A DNA stretch of 64,000 nucleotides from Eukaryota sp. TZLM1-RC (lineage: Eukaryota; Metamonada: BaSk clade): positions 1,302,001 to 1,366,000 of the forward strand of contig JAUPSS010000005.1 of assembly GCA_040285825.1 (NCBI GenBank), read 5' to 3'. Positions 49,601 through 60,013 of the stretch are shown here, piece by piece (the first letter of the stretch is position 1; the number at the start of each line of letters is the position of its first letter). A program made the position numbers and the translations under genes. The notes beneath the pieces are model-generated. The model searched no databases. It was not told the DNA's origin and was given only the letters and a program-made list of their open reading frames with translations.

Positions 49601-50746
49601 GATAAATAAAGGCAATGCTTCATTTTCAGAAGTGGGATTTAATTCACCTTGGCCTCCAATTTCAAAGACAGCATATGGCTTATTGATGATTCTGGTAAAA
49701 GCACCAGCTTCAAGTCTTCCTTCAAGAAAGGTCACAATACCATAATTAACCAAAGTATGACCATCATCTATCTTCATTAAGGAGTCACCTTCAACCAACA
49801 TTAGTTTCATATTTTTAGTAATACCAGAATCATAAAGTTTACCTCCTTTCCAAGTAAAAACATTAGAAACTTCAATAATGCCAAAACCAGATCTTTTTCC
49901 ACCATTCATATAAAGATTTTCTATATAAAGATCATTAGAGGAATTGAAAAATAATTCACCCCCATCTATAATAACAGTTTCAAATAAAGGTTGGGTTTGA
50001 ACAGAAGAATCAAAAATAATGAGATCGCCACCAGTTAAATGAAGAATGGAATTGGCTATGGAAATTTGGGACAATGGATGGAAAACAACCTCACCACCAT
50101 TGATTTCGAGTTTAGACTGGCTGAATTCCACAACAGAATTTTCAAATAAATTAACAACTCCTCCATTGCATGTAAGTGATTCATATTGTTCAATACCAGC
50201 TCCTTGAACATTAAGTTTTCCCTTATTTATTTTGCTAGTAATTAGAGTGACATTTGAACCTTCTTTTAAGTTCACTATTCCATCAGCAAGTAGGAGTAGG
50301 TTGATTTCAAAAACATTGGCTTCCCTGGTAATGTCCATTTGAGCTTCATCAGCGATAACATTTACAAAACCAGTGAGGTTGAATGTGTTTGAAACAACCG
50401 AAAATGACGACGATGATGATGTGAGAGACACGTCACCACTTCCTTGCAGCAACGAAGTATGATTAAGATGGAATTGAGCCTTGATGTCTAGTATTGACTG
50501 TTTAGTGACTTTTATGACTCCAATTGACCACGAGTCACCCTCAACAATTAAAGAGTTTGAACTTGAACAACTAGAGATTTCATGAATCTTAATTAGTCCA
50601 TAATTATGGAACGAGATGGAAATAGTAAACTCACCACAGGTTTTTTTTTCTAACAGTGGCGGTATTTGTGTTAATAAATAAGGGGGTAATGTCATCAGAA
50701 ACATCAGTAATGCTACCTTTTCCGGTAATAATAAAGTTGGAGTCAA
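46631..50746 (-). pseudogene. Giant gene segment made mostly of 346-residue repeats
   Basis: A 1,371-codon frame. The first 35 codons (to LLEKK) are out of frame relative to the gene. From CGEFTISISFHNYGLIKIHE onward it is the true continuation of the 53843-50631 segment, one base removed at an A9 run. After a unique stretch it consists of repeated units with LVNYGIVTFLEGRLEAGAFT, GQGELNPTSENEALPLFINY and INGGEVVFH. The last unit lacks 419 bp, which throws the frame off at KNMKIHLEIF; the proper frame continues into SPGNIHVSRPESYVVIDG. All of it is secretory-type beta-helix sequence with no membrane span. Confidence 0.8.
46640..50120 (-). repeat. 1,038-bp tandem repeat (346 residues per unit), about 3.4 copies
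   Basis: The landmark tctagaaacg occurs at 46672, 47291, 48329 and 49367. The last two intervals are exactly 1,038 bp; the first is 619 bp because 419 bp are missing. Units differ by only a handful of substitutions, so the amplification is recent or homogenised. 1,038 is divisible by three, so whole-unit changes preserve the frame, while the 419-bp deletion does not. Confidence 0.92.
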
Positions 50747-53700
50747 AATTATTAATAACTCTTGTATTATTATAGCACTTCAAGTTGCCATCTTCAAAAA
50801 CACTGTAACGAGAAAGTAACAATTCATGATTTGATCCGAGGTGCTTTTCGTCAGGAGTTCTAAATAGAGTAAATTCAATACTTTCGGTAATAGCTTTCGA
50901 TTTAAGATACCCAGACTCCCAAACAAAAACGGTATTAATAACGAGAGTGCGGTCTCCTTGGCGAGTACCTCCATTCAGTAACAAAGCATCAATATATACA
51001 GGGTTAGCTTGGTCTTCAGTTTCAAAAATACCACCCGATAATTCCATATTATCAAAGTGTACATCATAAGCACCGGAAACTGTTGAAGTGAAAAGTAAAT
51101 GACCACCAGATATTGTCGCATTTGTATAATCAAATTTAGCATTATTATCAGCGATAAACTCTCCACCTGAAAGGATTAAATTGGATTGAGAAAAATCAAT
51201 CAACTTGGCAGAATTGACAGAGAGTAGTCCACCATCTTGGGAAATGATAGAAATGAAGTAAATACGACTGTTACTCAAAACGGAAACAACACCATCATTT
51301 AAAGTTCCAGAAAACGATGTTATGATGGAATTATCAGTGAAATGAAGAACACCTTGATCCACCACAAAATTAACAACTAAAACACTACTTTGATTGACAA
51401 ATTCAGCAACAGCATCTGCATGTTCAAGTTTCAAATCACCTTTTACGTCAAAAGTGCCAGAGTTAATAAAATGTGAAACCAATGAATTAAGAACAATTAG
51501 AGATTGATCAACACCATTGATTGTTGCAGTATCAGTAGAAATAAGTGTAGACTTTATGATTAAACTACTTATAGTATTGATTAAATTGGAATTAGTACCG
51601 TTACCAGAAAGAATTAATTCACCAGATTCAACATTTAGGGTAAAGTCATTGGTGAAATACCATCCAAATTCTACAGCATCATGATTAGAGTTAATCGTAC
51701 CTTCACTCCAAACAACCAAATCAGATGAATCACCAGCAGTAAATGAACATGTTCCTGTGATATCAACAGTAGAATTAGATAATACATGAATAAAAGCTTG
51801 AGCTTCACCATAAACATTACATCGAGAAAATTCAGCAGAATCAATCAATTCTAATAAATGACCATCAGTTATTGACTGTTGAGACTGAGAACTAAACTTA
51901 AACAATTTCAAAGATTTGGTTATTCCTGAACCACTCAAAGTACCATGAGTAAAAGTAAATAAATTTAATACTTCAATGGTTGATTCACCAGATCGTTTAA
52001 CATCGGAACCGTCTAGATGCAAGACATCTATTAGTACAACTTCAGCCAAATTAGCTTCAAAGTTACCACCGGTAATTGTACATTCAGCAATGATGGGCGA
52101 ACCAGTTACACTGGAAGTTTCAAATAAATAAAGCCCAGAGTTAAGATTGATTGATGCACTAGTTAGACTGAAAATGGCTCCTGATTTTGATATAAATTCA
52201 CTAGATTCAGCATCTAACAAAAAAGTTGATTCATAAGAATCAACAATACTTCCATCGAGTAAATAATATTTACCATCAGTTATTTCTACTTTTCCAATAG
52301 ACTTTGTTTGTGAATTAGCATAATGAATAACAGATCCTGAAGATTTTACTTTACAGTGGTCAATTGAATCAATAACAGCACCTGATTTAAAAGATAAATT
52401 TCCCTTTACAATGTTACAATTCAAAACGTCCACATGTCCAAAGTGGTTCAGTTGACCATCAGCAATATTCAAATTGACATGGTCAGAGGTGAAAGTCTCT
52501 GAAAAATAAACAGATCCAGTTTCCACTGTTAAACAAGTAGTGTTTTCTTGGCAATTAACTTGACCATTGAAGACAATATTGTCAGAATTAGCATAAATCA
52601 TTGCATCAGTATTAATTTCAATGATAGAAGTTAACTCTTGAACTAACTCATTACTGATGTTGAGCTGACCAGAAGAATCTAGCAATAAATTGCCTGAAAT
52701 TTCTGTAAATTGAATGAAACCAACTTTTGCATTCGAATGTAAATAAAAATCACCATCAGAGTATAAATTAACAGAGAATTCCACAACAGAGCCATCTTCA
52801 ACATGCAAATCACCCAAGTTTCTGATACCAGAACAAAAGCTACAATCATCACATGCAAAATCAAAGTTCAAAGACTTGGAGGCATCAGAAGAAAAGTTAA
52901 GAGAAACGGAATGATCTACGTAAAGTACGGCATTATCATGGAACTTGGTTGTAAAACCATCACAGCTGCCTGTACTTAATTCAAACCTACCAATTTTATC
53001 AATAAATAACCGAACGTTTTGCTCAAGTATTTTATCCTCGCAATCAGTTATAATGATTTCATTTAAAACATGGAAGTAGATGGAATCTTTTCCAATAATC
53101 CCTCCATTAAATTGCATGTCCTTGACATGAGTAGTTCCCAAAGAAGAGATCCTAGCTACGTCATTAACTTCAAGAAAATTGACCTTGGCAATACAGTCAG
53201 GTTCATCAATAACCAAACTGGCATCATTGTTTAAAATCAACACGGTCCACTGAGCACAATTTTTGGTTCCACTTGGATAAATGATCAATTTACCACCATT
53301 CATTTCAGTTGTTACATCTTTGAATTTTGTTTGAGAAGCTTGGTGTAGTGTAATATTTCCACCATTGATAAATACAATAGAATCAGTAAATGAGGGGGAA
53401 GAGCCTGGTTGTACAACAACAGTACCGTCATGAATCTTGATGTGGTCTAATTTAACATCTGAATCGTCTTCGAATACTAAAGAACCATCAAACATATCAT
53501 TAATAACTACTTTTTCAACAATGGCTCCTTCTTTAAAAACAACGTGGCAATCCTCAAACATTTCGTTAATAACAATTTGCAAAACACTACTATTTTTGAT
53601 GGTGAGTGGACCATTACATTTACCAATAATTAATCCAAGTAACTGGGTGTCAATAATGTCTAAATCAGTACCGAGTTCAGGGAGATTGACTCGTTCAGCG

Positions 53701-53843
53701 TTCACTTCTTGCCCCAACAACATAATTCCTCCAATATAATCAATAGTAACATTTACCATCAAGGTCTGTCTCAAATCTAAAAGACCATCTCTCATATATA
53801 AAATCAACATACGAATTAAAGACAAAATACAACACCAGAGCAT
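50631..53843 (-). CDS. N-terminal segment of the giant surface protein
   Basis: 1,070 codons starting at an ATG with a signal-peptide-like N-terminus (MLWCCILSLIRMLILYM). The same start and upstream leader recur four more times in the window, which supports 53843 as the real start. Beta-helix repeats rich in Gly-Gly/Asp and Ser follow (INGGNITLHQASQTKF; EMNGGKLIIYPSG), plus one Cys-bearing stretch (CDDCSFC). The last in-frame homology is LFINTNTATVRKK, after which A9 at 50641-50649 leads to NLW and a stop. The homologous frame resumes one base over. Total distance from this start to the final TAG at 19424 is 34.4 kb, about 11,470 codons if all breaks were bridged. Confidence 0.8.
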   Translation of the reverse strand: MLWCCILSLIRMLILYMRDGLLDLRQTLMVNVTIDYIGGIMLLGQEVNAERVNLPELGTDLDIIDTQLLGLIIGKCNGPLTIKNSSVLQIVINEMFEDCHVVFKEGAIVEKVVINDMFDGSLVFEDDSDVKLDHIKIHDGTVVVQPGSSPSFTDSIVFINGGNITLHQASQTKFKDVTTEMNGGKLIIYPSGTKNCAQWTVLILNNDASLVIDEPDCIAKVNFLEVNDVARISSLGTTHVKDMQFNGGIIGKDSIYFHVLNEIIITDCEDKILEQNVRLFIDKIGRFELSTGSCDGFTTKFHDNAVLYVDHSVSLNFSSDASKSLNFDFACDDCSFCSGIRNLGDLHVEDGSVVEFSVNLYSDGDFYLHSNAKVGFIQFTEISGNLLLDSSGQLNISNELVQELTSIIEINTDAMIYANSDNIVFNGQVNCQENTTCLTVETGSVYFSETFTSDHVNLNIADGQLNHFGHVDVLNCNIVKGNLSFKSGAVIDSIDHCKVKSSGSVIHYANSQTKSIGKVEITDGKYYLLDGSIVDSYESTFLLDAESSEFISKSGAIFSLTSASINLNSGLYLFETSSVTGSPIIAECTITGGNFEANLAEVVLIDVLHLDGSDVKRSGESTIEVLNLFTFTHGTLSGSGITKSLKLFKFSSQSQQSITDGHLLELIDSAEFSRCNVYGEAQAFIHVLSNSTVDITGTCSFTAGDSSDLVVWSEGTINSNHDAVEFGWYFTNDFTLNVESGELILSGNGTNSNLINTISSLIIKSTLISTDTATINGVDQSLIVLNSLVSHFINSGTFDVKGDLKLEHADAVAEFVNQSSVLVVNFVVDQGVLHFTDNSIITSFSGTLNDGVVSVLSNSRIYFISIISQDGGLLSVNSAKLIDFSQSNLILSGGEFIADNNAKFDYTNATISGGHLLFTSTVSGAYDVHFDNMELSGGIFETEDQANPVYIDALLLNGGTRQGDRTLVINTVFVWESGYLKSKAITESIEFTLFRTPDEKHLGSNHELLLSRYSVFEDGNLKCYNNTRVINNFDSNFIITGKGSITDVSDDITPLFINTNTATVRKKNLW

Positions 53844-53990
53844 TTTTAACTACAACCTTAATCCAAAATAAGATGTACATCTACAAAAACAAAATTTTGC
53901 ACATGTCTAAACTTGACAACTTGAAACTCTTTTCCAAACAATAATGAACAGTGTTTATTGATTGAGCAACTGGTGATTTGATTTTCTCTA
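53844..53990 (-). promoter_or_regulatory. Conserved 5' leader upstream of the giant gene
   Basis: About 130-150 bp immediately 5' of the ATG are conserved (with substitutions) at 54500-54610 (-), 17831-17926 (+), 55905-55998 (+) and 59680-59785 (+). Landmarks on the coding strand are an 'agttgtcaagtttagacatg' block and 'ggttgtagttaaaa' just before the ATG. A conserved non-coding flank in front of a signal peptide suggests promoter and 5' untranslated sequence. Conservation could instead reflect only recent duplication. The small frame 53881-54189 (-) overlaps it and is not called. Confidence 0.5.
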
Positions 53991-54740
53991 TTTCAACTAT
54001 CCATTTTTTACTCAATATTGACTGCATTGACCTCCAGCAAAACCAAACTATCAACCTTGATGATTTTGAAACAGTTGTTTCTTGTTCACTATAAATCTTT
54101 TCAACTACTCTTCTCCATGAACAAATCATTCGATTGAAAAAAACTGAAATGCTGCAAAAGAAAAAAATTAATTGTATATTGTTCCACAATCAGAAATGAA
54201 GCATTAAAAAAACGCTCGTAAGTCATGCAATGAAGATGAATACTCAAAACAAGTTTATACAATTACTGTTTGATGTCCGAATTTTAGCTCAAAATTGCAA
54301 GTCAGAAGATGAACTTTAGCTGAATACTTTTAATTAAAACTAAGATTTGCTTAATTTGATTCACTAATTCAACAACTAGAATATACATTGATATGTTCTT
54401 CAATTTTTCATTCATTTTTGATTTTTATTCAAACACAGTCTCCAATGGGTTGAAATTCATAAACAAAATTAAGACAACAAACAGCACCAGAGCACTTCTG
54501 TCTATAACGTCAGCCAAACAATGATAGAAATCAACAATTACATAATTTTGCAAATATCTAAACTTCACAATCAGTCTTTGAAACAATTATTAACAGTATT
54601 TGTAACAGAGTTTGTGGAGTTTCTGAAGGCGTTACGCCAAATACAGAGAAATTGGATTAGCTTTCAATCAATTCAAATGTCTTTTGATTGGTAGAACAAA
54701 AAAATTTTATTGATTGATAGTGCTCAGATTTTTTTATTTA
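53991..54740. other. Upstream region with a second, decayed leader copy
   Basis: No gene seen. Positions about 54420-54610 (-) repeat the leader plus start region of the giant gene. The ATG is changed (aagtgctctggtgctgt against aaaatgctctggtgttgt), and stops follow. The remainder is AT-rich without recognisable content. Confidence 0.5.
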
Positions 54741-54996
54741 TTATGACCGACAAGCGTCGAAGTTTCCTGTATTTGGGCTCGGTTATTTGGACGACATTTA
54801 TTCCCAGTTGAACAATTTATTGGGAAAAATTGACAAGGATCTGAGTTTCATTGCTGAATGAGACATTGAAGAACACACCAAATTTTCAATTACAAAAATT
54901 TGTTATTCCAAAAAATTCACTCATAATTTAAGATATCTCATGATTTCTTCTGATCTTTCAAAAAATTTCGGGTCATGCATTTTGTTTTGCTAATTC
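54741..54996 (+). pseudogene. LINE relic related to family 2 (RT thumb)
   Basis: The plus-strand reading DIYSQLNNLLGKIDKDLSFI, a stop, DIEEHTKFSITKICYSKKFT and HNLRYLMISSDLSKNFGS corresponds in order to the family-2 thumb region at 731-1672 (QLSTLLTQFGTELESIENLN; IEKHLKFFFLKFCYSSKFTH). It is a short, old fragment. Confidence 0.6.
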
Positions 54997-55492
54997 GGAT
55001 GGGATTGGATTCACTAATGAGCATAGCCAGCAATATTCAGAGACAAATTGATCCTTGGTCTAAAGACATTAATTACAAAAGACCTCATTTATATAAAAAC
55101 GACCCAATAAATAAAATGTCGATAATATAGTTTTTATTAAAGTGTCAGACATGAAAGTGGTCTAATATTTATTAAACATGCTCACTTATAAAATAATTCA
55201 TAACTAATGAAAGCGAATATCCTTGATCAAGATTTTCTTTACAAAATCTTAATCTGCTTACTATTGTGACATGGAATAAATATGAGCGAAAAATTGCTAA
55301 TAGAAGCTTTGAAGCCCAAGGACTGTCAGATTGGACTTGAGACTAGTTGATAGCTACTCAGTTGTTTGAAGAAAAGCAGACACAACTGACACTAGCAAGA
55401 GTAAGAGACCTCCATGGATATAGAAAACGAGATCACAAAGACATTATTCAGACTTTGGTTAGAATTGACATAGCTAGAAGAGATAAGGTCGG
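54997..55492 (+). pseudogene. Element X copy 3, interrupted
   Basis: It matches copy 1 from the SIASNIQRQ stretch (agcatagccagcaatattca) through TQLTLARVRDL and IARRDKVG. Near 55168-55265 a LINE 3' scrap is inserted. At about 55492 the match stops and giant-gene sequence begins. Diverged from copies 2 and 4. Confidence 0.6.
55168..55265 (-). pseudogene. LINE 3'-end scrap inserted in element X
   Basis: On the minus strand it matches the last codons and 3' untranslated region of LINE family 1 (ataactaatg; caagattttctttacaaaat). Element X sequence on either side shows a similar string (gacatgaaa / gacatggaa), compatible with an imperfect target duplication, so this is probably a severely 5'-truncated insertion. 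Confidence 0.5.
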
Positions 55493-55690
55493 GCCTTATT
55501 CAGTACATAATTTGTTCGATAAGAAAACAATATTTCAATATCAACCAATGGTAAGCCAGTGATTTCCAATTCACTTGAACTTGACACATGGTGGGTACTC
55601 ACTGAGTCATGGAATGATTCAATTTCAAACAAACTGAGTATTTGGGTATAATTAATCAGTATATCTTGGGTTTTTAGGGTTAAGTTAAGC
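55493..55690 (-). pseudogene. Giant-gene fragment (cassette 3)
   Basis: The sequence from gataagaaaacaatatttca to gggttaagttaagcc is essentially identical to 40340-40500 of the 24-kb frame and less similar to the 61-kb copy. Its right junction to a LINE fragment is the same as that of cassette 1 (17597). Only the beta-rich stretch just before the Cys-rich region is included. Confidence 0.8.
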
Positions 55691-55904
55691 CATCTATAAA
55701 AACAACATCATCTATATATGCAATCATATTTAAAGAAAAAAACATTGCTTGATTTTGTAATTAAATGGATGAATGGCCAGAAAAAAAGAGGTCCTAAAAG
55801 ATTTCCTTGCTGAACAGCACACGATGATTTCAACATAGAATTTGCTTTCAGTTGAATCGTTGGGTAGTTGAGATTTTGAAAGAAAAAACACTATCATTAA
55901 GAAC
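55691..55904 (-). pseudogene. LINE RT fragment (subfamily 1b)
   Basis: Nearly identical to 17598-17830, including the diverged motif C (IAYIDDVVFI) and later frameshifts. Part of a duplicated composite block. Confidence 0.65.
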
Positions 55905-56085
55905 TACTTATGATTGTTTTAAGTTGTCAGGTTTAAATATGTGCAGAATTGTTGAATTGCAGATCTACGTCTTTTTTTGACTGGGGTTGTAGTTAGAAAT
56001 GCTGTGGTGTTGTTTTTTATCATAAATTTGTTTATTGATTTCAACCCATCAGAGAATGTCATTGCACAAAGCACACAAATGAATG
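55905..56085 (+). pseudogene. 5' leader and start of the giant family, copy 3
   Basis: Nearly identical to 17831-18013: the leader followed by ATG at 55999-56001 (MLWCCFLS, then TAA). It shares that stop with the 17.9-kb copy, so both descend from an already broken start. Confidence 0.7.
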
Positions 56086-56372
56086 ACAAAACGAGATCAC
56101 AAAAGACATTACTAATCTTTTGGTTAGGTTTGACCCAGCTAGAAGAGATAAGGTCGGACCTCCAACTCACCATTACTCTCTGTTTAGAATCATGATGATG
56201 AGTACGTGTCCTACCAGTATTTCCAGTATGATAGACCCTAGCCTTCTATCAAAATGGCAAAGTCAAGACTCACTCGGAGTCGATTAAACCGACGCGGACG
56301 TCATGGTATTTCAATTAAAAGAAACGCAATTTACCTCCTATCACGAGACTTGTGCGGTCTTATATTGGTAAA
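56086..56372 (+). pseudogene. Element X copy 4 (partial)
   Basis: Nearly identical to 18014-18299 with the same left junction. It continues at 56373-56450 into the minus-strand LINE scrap also seen after copy 1. No intact frame. Confidence 0.65.
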
Positions 56373-56479
56373 TTTGATGAGTTTCTGTAGATCCAGATTC
56401 ATCATTTATTCAATTTTTCCAGAAATTGAATTTAACTTATCAAATTCATCCGACCAAATGCAATGAATTTGCTTTCGTT

Positions 56480-59205
56480 TTTCAATTTTTTTTGATTTTT
56501 GGCTCAATTATGTAAAGGAAAGTATGCTATCAATATTATTTGGGAATTTTTTGGTTCTTTTTGTCCTCCTTCTGAACAAAATTTCGTTAATATTTCCGAA
56601 GATTTAACTAATGTAGCACCGAGAAATCAGTCATCCGAGAAATTAAGTAAAATTTTTGAAGACAAATGCTTGGACAACAAATGGTCCAAGGCTTTGTCAG
56701 CTTTAAGTCCCGGAGTTAAAGCACCGAACAATGAAAATACAATAGATAAACTGAAAATACTTCATCCTTATGAAGACCCTATAATGGATCAAAATTTTTA
56801 CGGCACATACTGGGAAAATTATCCATTGATGCCAACAGAAGTTTTTTCGGTTATCAAAAAGAGACCTCGTGGTAACTCTGCCGGACTTTCTGGTATTACT
56901 ATTGATCATGTAAAAGCCGCGATTATTTCTTCAGAAGATTGCCTTGGTTTATTGACCAAATTTTTCAACCAAATATTATCTGGTCAACGCAAATACCCAG
57001 AAGAATTAAGAAGTTCTCGTTTGACTGCACTTGTCAAAAATTCAAAAATGGATGTTCGTCCTATTGCAGTCTCTGAGAGCTTACACAATATTTTTTCTGC
57101 GTGTTGCTTAAGCAGGTTCAATGAAAAAGCTAAAAAGATTTTATTACTCTTTCAATATGGTATAAATACCACAGATGGAGTCTCTTCAGCGATTTTTGCT
57201 ACTGATGTCTTATTTCGTCAAAATGAATCCAATGTTTGCATGTCATTGGATTTTAGTAATGCTTTCAATTCACTAAGTCGTCGCAGTATCCATGGTGCTC
57301 TATTGCAATATATGCCGGAATTAATACCATATTGTCAATCAACATATTGCACATATTCTAATTTACAATTTGGTAACAACATTTTGAGTTCATCAAGTGG
57401 CGTAAAGCAAGGAGATCCGTTAGGACCTCTTTTGTTTTGTTTGGCCATTCATCCTATTCTACTGCAAATTCAAGAGATGTTTCCTTCACTAAAAATGATT
57501 GCATATATGGATTATGTTGTGCTTATCGGTGATTTCAATATTGTGAAAAAAAGCAACTGCATGTTTTCAAGAATTATTTACCAAAATTGGTCTCCGACTT
57601 AATTTACTTAAATGTGTTTTGTTATCGAATTCTCCAGTTTCCACAATAATTGATGATATTGAAATTCAAGCCAAATTATATTCAATTGATGCTATTCGTC
57701 ATTTGGGTTCATTTTTAAGAAATAATGATGAAATTACCAAAAAATTGTTTGAAAAGTAGACCTCAATTTCTGACAAAATTGACCGAATGATGAATTTAGA
57801 TATAAAAAAACACATCAAATTTACCATTATAAGACTGTGTTTTAGTTCCAATTTTAATCATATATTTCGATCTACAAATCCTCTCGTCACTAGACCTTTG
57901 GCTCAAAAGTTTAATGAGTTACGTGAAAAAGTTCTGTCTCAATTACTGGGATGTAAAATGTTTCAAATTCCAGATCATGCTTACCTTAGTCCATATTATG
58001 GTGGTTTAGGGTGGACGAAGGCTTCTATTCTTACCTCGTGTGCTTTTGTTGGTGGATGCAGAAATGCAATCTTTGAGTTTTCCGAAAGATTTGCAGATTG
58101 GGAAGATTTATTGATGACAACGCAAAGTTCCACTGTTTTTGAATTAAATGAAGAAATTTCAAGAATTGATGTAGAAAAATGGGGTCGATGTTTTCCCCAA
58201 TCATTCAATGGCAATATTCCAGAAAAAAATGTTTTAAATTTGAAGTACACTCTTCGAACATTACAGAAAAGATTGACTGGAATGTATCAAAAAGATCTTT
58301 ACAATAATATTTGCAGCTCGGCTGTTTTAAATCAAGATCTTCACTCATTGTTATTGGAAAAGGGTGTTTGTGAAAACAAGGCGTCGGATTCTTCACTTTT
58401 TGTAACCATTGTACCACGAAGATTTGGATTGTGTGCCACTAATGAAGCATTTGTAACAAAAATGAGATTATATTTGAACATCCCCATTAACCAATTATTA
58501 TCAAAAGAAAAATGTATTTGTTCGAATTCACCTCAACTCACTTTGCGCCATGCTCTAAATTGCTCTAAATTGATAACTTATTGTTCTTCATTACATGATG
58601 CTGTTAGAGACACTGTTTTCAATATGGCACAAACTGTAAGGATATCGTGTATCAAAGAGCCTCTGCTGAAGTAAACATTTTCTCTGAATAGTTTTGGTTC
58701 TGATGCTATAGGTGATGTATACTGTGATTGGATTGATAATTCTGAAGCTATTGTTGACTTTGTCTCATGTAATGTTGCAAACGATACTTTGGTTCACAGA
58801 CGAAAACTTAATCCTGTGGCTGCTCTGGATTTTAATGCAAAAGAAAAACATAGAAAATATGATAAAGAAATTGAAGATGCAAACGTCGATAGAAATACAC
58901 AGCTGGTTTTTATTGCTTTCCCATTTTCGATAAATGGAAGATTATCAGTTGAAGCAGAAACTTTTTTGGATGACTTCCAAAAAATGGTAAAACAAAATAC
59001 AATGAAAAGATTTGATATTTTTTTATGGCGTTCACAAATTCAATTTGCAATTATTAATAGATTACCGCGGTTTTTCAATCGAATTAGAGAAGCTTTAGCT
59101 AGATAGCAAGCAAATCAAGAATTTGTAGAGGAAATCTTGGTTTAATAATAGTCGTCCCCTTAGTTATGATTTAATTTAATCAAGTGTGCAAATTCAATAA
59201 ATATG
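56480..59205 (+). mobile_element. LINE family 1 copy E, longest RT copy, damaged
   Basis: It extends furthest 5': residues before the palm include NAPRNQSSEKL-type sequence and the RT motif region KKRPRGNSAGLSGITIDHVK and TALVKNSKMDVRPIAVSESL. Motif A is intact (LDFSNAFNSLSRR), motif B is GVKQGDPLGPLLF, but motif C reads AYMDYVV: one catalytic Asp is Tyr. An extra A near 57550 shifts the frame; a TAG lies at about 57757. A 295-codon thumb-to-knuckle frame (57787-58674) ends at a TAA, and a TAG after it and another near 59104 (RQQ to stop) follow. The C-terminal domain (58789-59106) keeps FIAFPFSINGRLSVEA. The 3' end is CAATAAATATG. It shares stops with copy C at 13857-15958. Confidence 0.88.
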
Positions 59206-59690
59206 ATAACTTATCAAACAATTCTTTGGTAACTTCATCACTATTTTCCAAAAACGAATCCGAATGAAGAATAGCATCAGTTCAATATAACTTGGCTTGA
59301 ATTGCAATACCATCAACTATAGTTGAAACTGGAGATTTTGAATGTAAAACACATTTAAGCAAATTGAGTCGAATGCCTATTATTTTAATCTATTAATTTT
59401 ATTTTATTGTTAAATAAATCTTTGAAACAAAAAGTCGCTTCTTTGACAATAGTTAAGTCACCTATAAAAATAACATCATCCATTTTAGCAATCATATTTA
59501 AGGAAAGAAACATTGCTTGAATTTGTAATAAAATGGATGAGTGGCCAGACAAAACAAAAGAGGTTCTAAGGGATCTCATTGCTGAACACCGCATGATGAA
59601 TTTCAAAATAGTATTTGGTTTCAGTTGAATTGATGAATAGTTGAGAATTCGAAGAACAAGTTGCTCATTCATTAAGTACTACTAATGATT
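59206..59690 (-). pseudogene. LINE RT fragment (subfamily 1b)
   Basis: The minus strand covers the B-to-C motif region (ILLQIQAMFLSLNMIAKMDD: the Tyr of YMDD is Lys) and downstream VDGIAIQAKLY-type sequence, with stops and an AT-rich insertion like that at 16790. It is homologous to 16613-16985 and is followed by a giant-family leader, the same order as at 17.6-18.0 kb and 55.7-56.1 kb. Confidence 0.65.
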
Positions 59691-59900
59691 GTTTCAATAA
59701 TTTCTTCTAGTTGTCAGGTTTGCATATGTGCAAAATTGTGTAATTGTTGACCTTAATCTTTGTTTGGCTGAAGTTTCAGTAAGAAATGCTCTGGTTTTGT
59801 TTGTTGTCTTAATTTTGTTTATTTATTTCAACCCATTGGAGACTGTTTTTGCATAAAACACACAAATGAATGACAAATTGAAGAACAGATTAATTACTAT
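59680..59900 (+). pseudogene. 5' leader and start of the giant family, copy 4
   Basis: This is a more diverged copy of the leader (cttctagttgtcaggtttgc; gctgaagtttcagtaagaa). Its ATG at 59786-59788 encodes MLWFCLLS and then TAA. The following sequence (atttatttcaacccattgga) still parallels the other non-functional leader copies. Confidence 0.6.
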
Positions 59901-60013
59901 TCTAATTTAGAATAATTGTTGAATTGTTGAAACACATTGAGCAAAACTTAGTTTCAATTTAATTTAATCAGCTAAAAATGGATCTCAACCATTCTCTCAC
60001 ATTTTGGCTACGA

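Noticed and set aside
46640-50120. Regularly spaced repeats, considered as a CRISPR-like or satellite array
   Set aside because: Units are 1,038 bp, coding and continuous without spacers; they are in-frame protein repeats.
50639-50652. Canonical -1 programmed frameshift signal at A-AAA-AAC
   Set aside because: The heptamer is present, but the downstream homologous frame needs a +1 shift (one base skipped), so a -1 signal does not explain it.
19424-53843. Spliceosomal introns removing the breaks in the giant locus
   Set aside because: The breaks are single-base homopolymer changes, an 8-bp duplication and isolated stops, with homology continuing directly on either side. There is no room for introns.
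53881-54189. 102-codon minus-strand frame upstream of the giant start, considered as a first exon or leader peptide gene
   Set aside because: It overlaps the conserved leader, but the homologous leaders elsewhere do not preserve its frame. No splice signals connect it convincingly to 53843.
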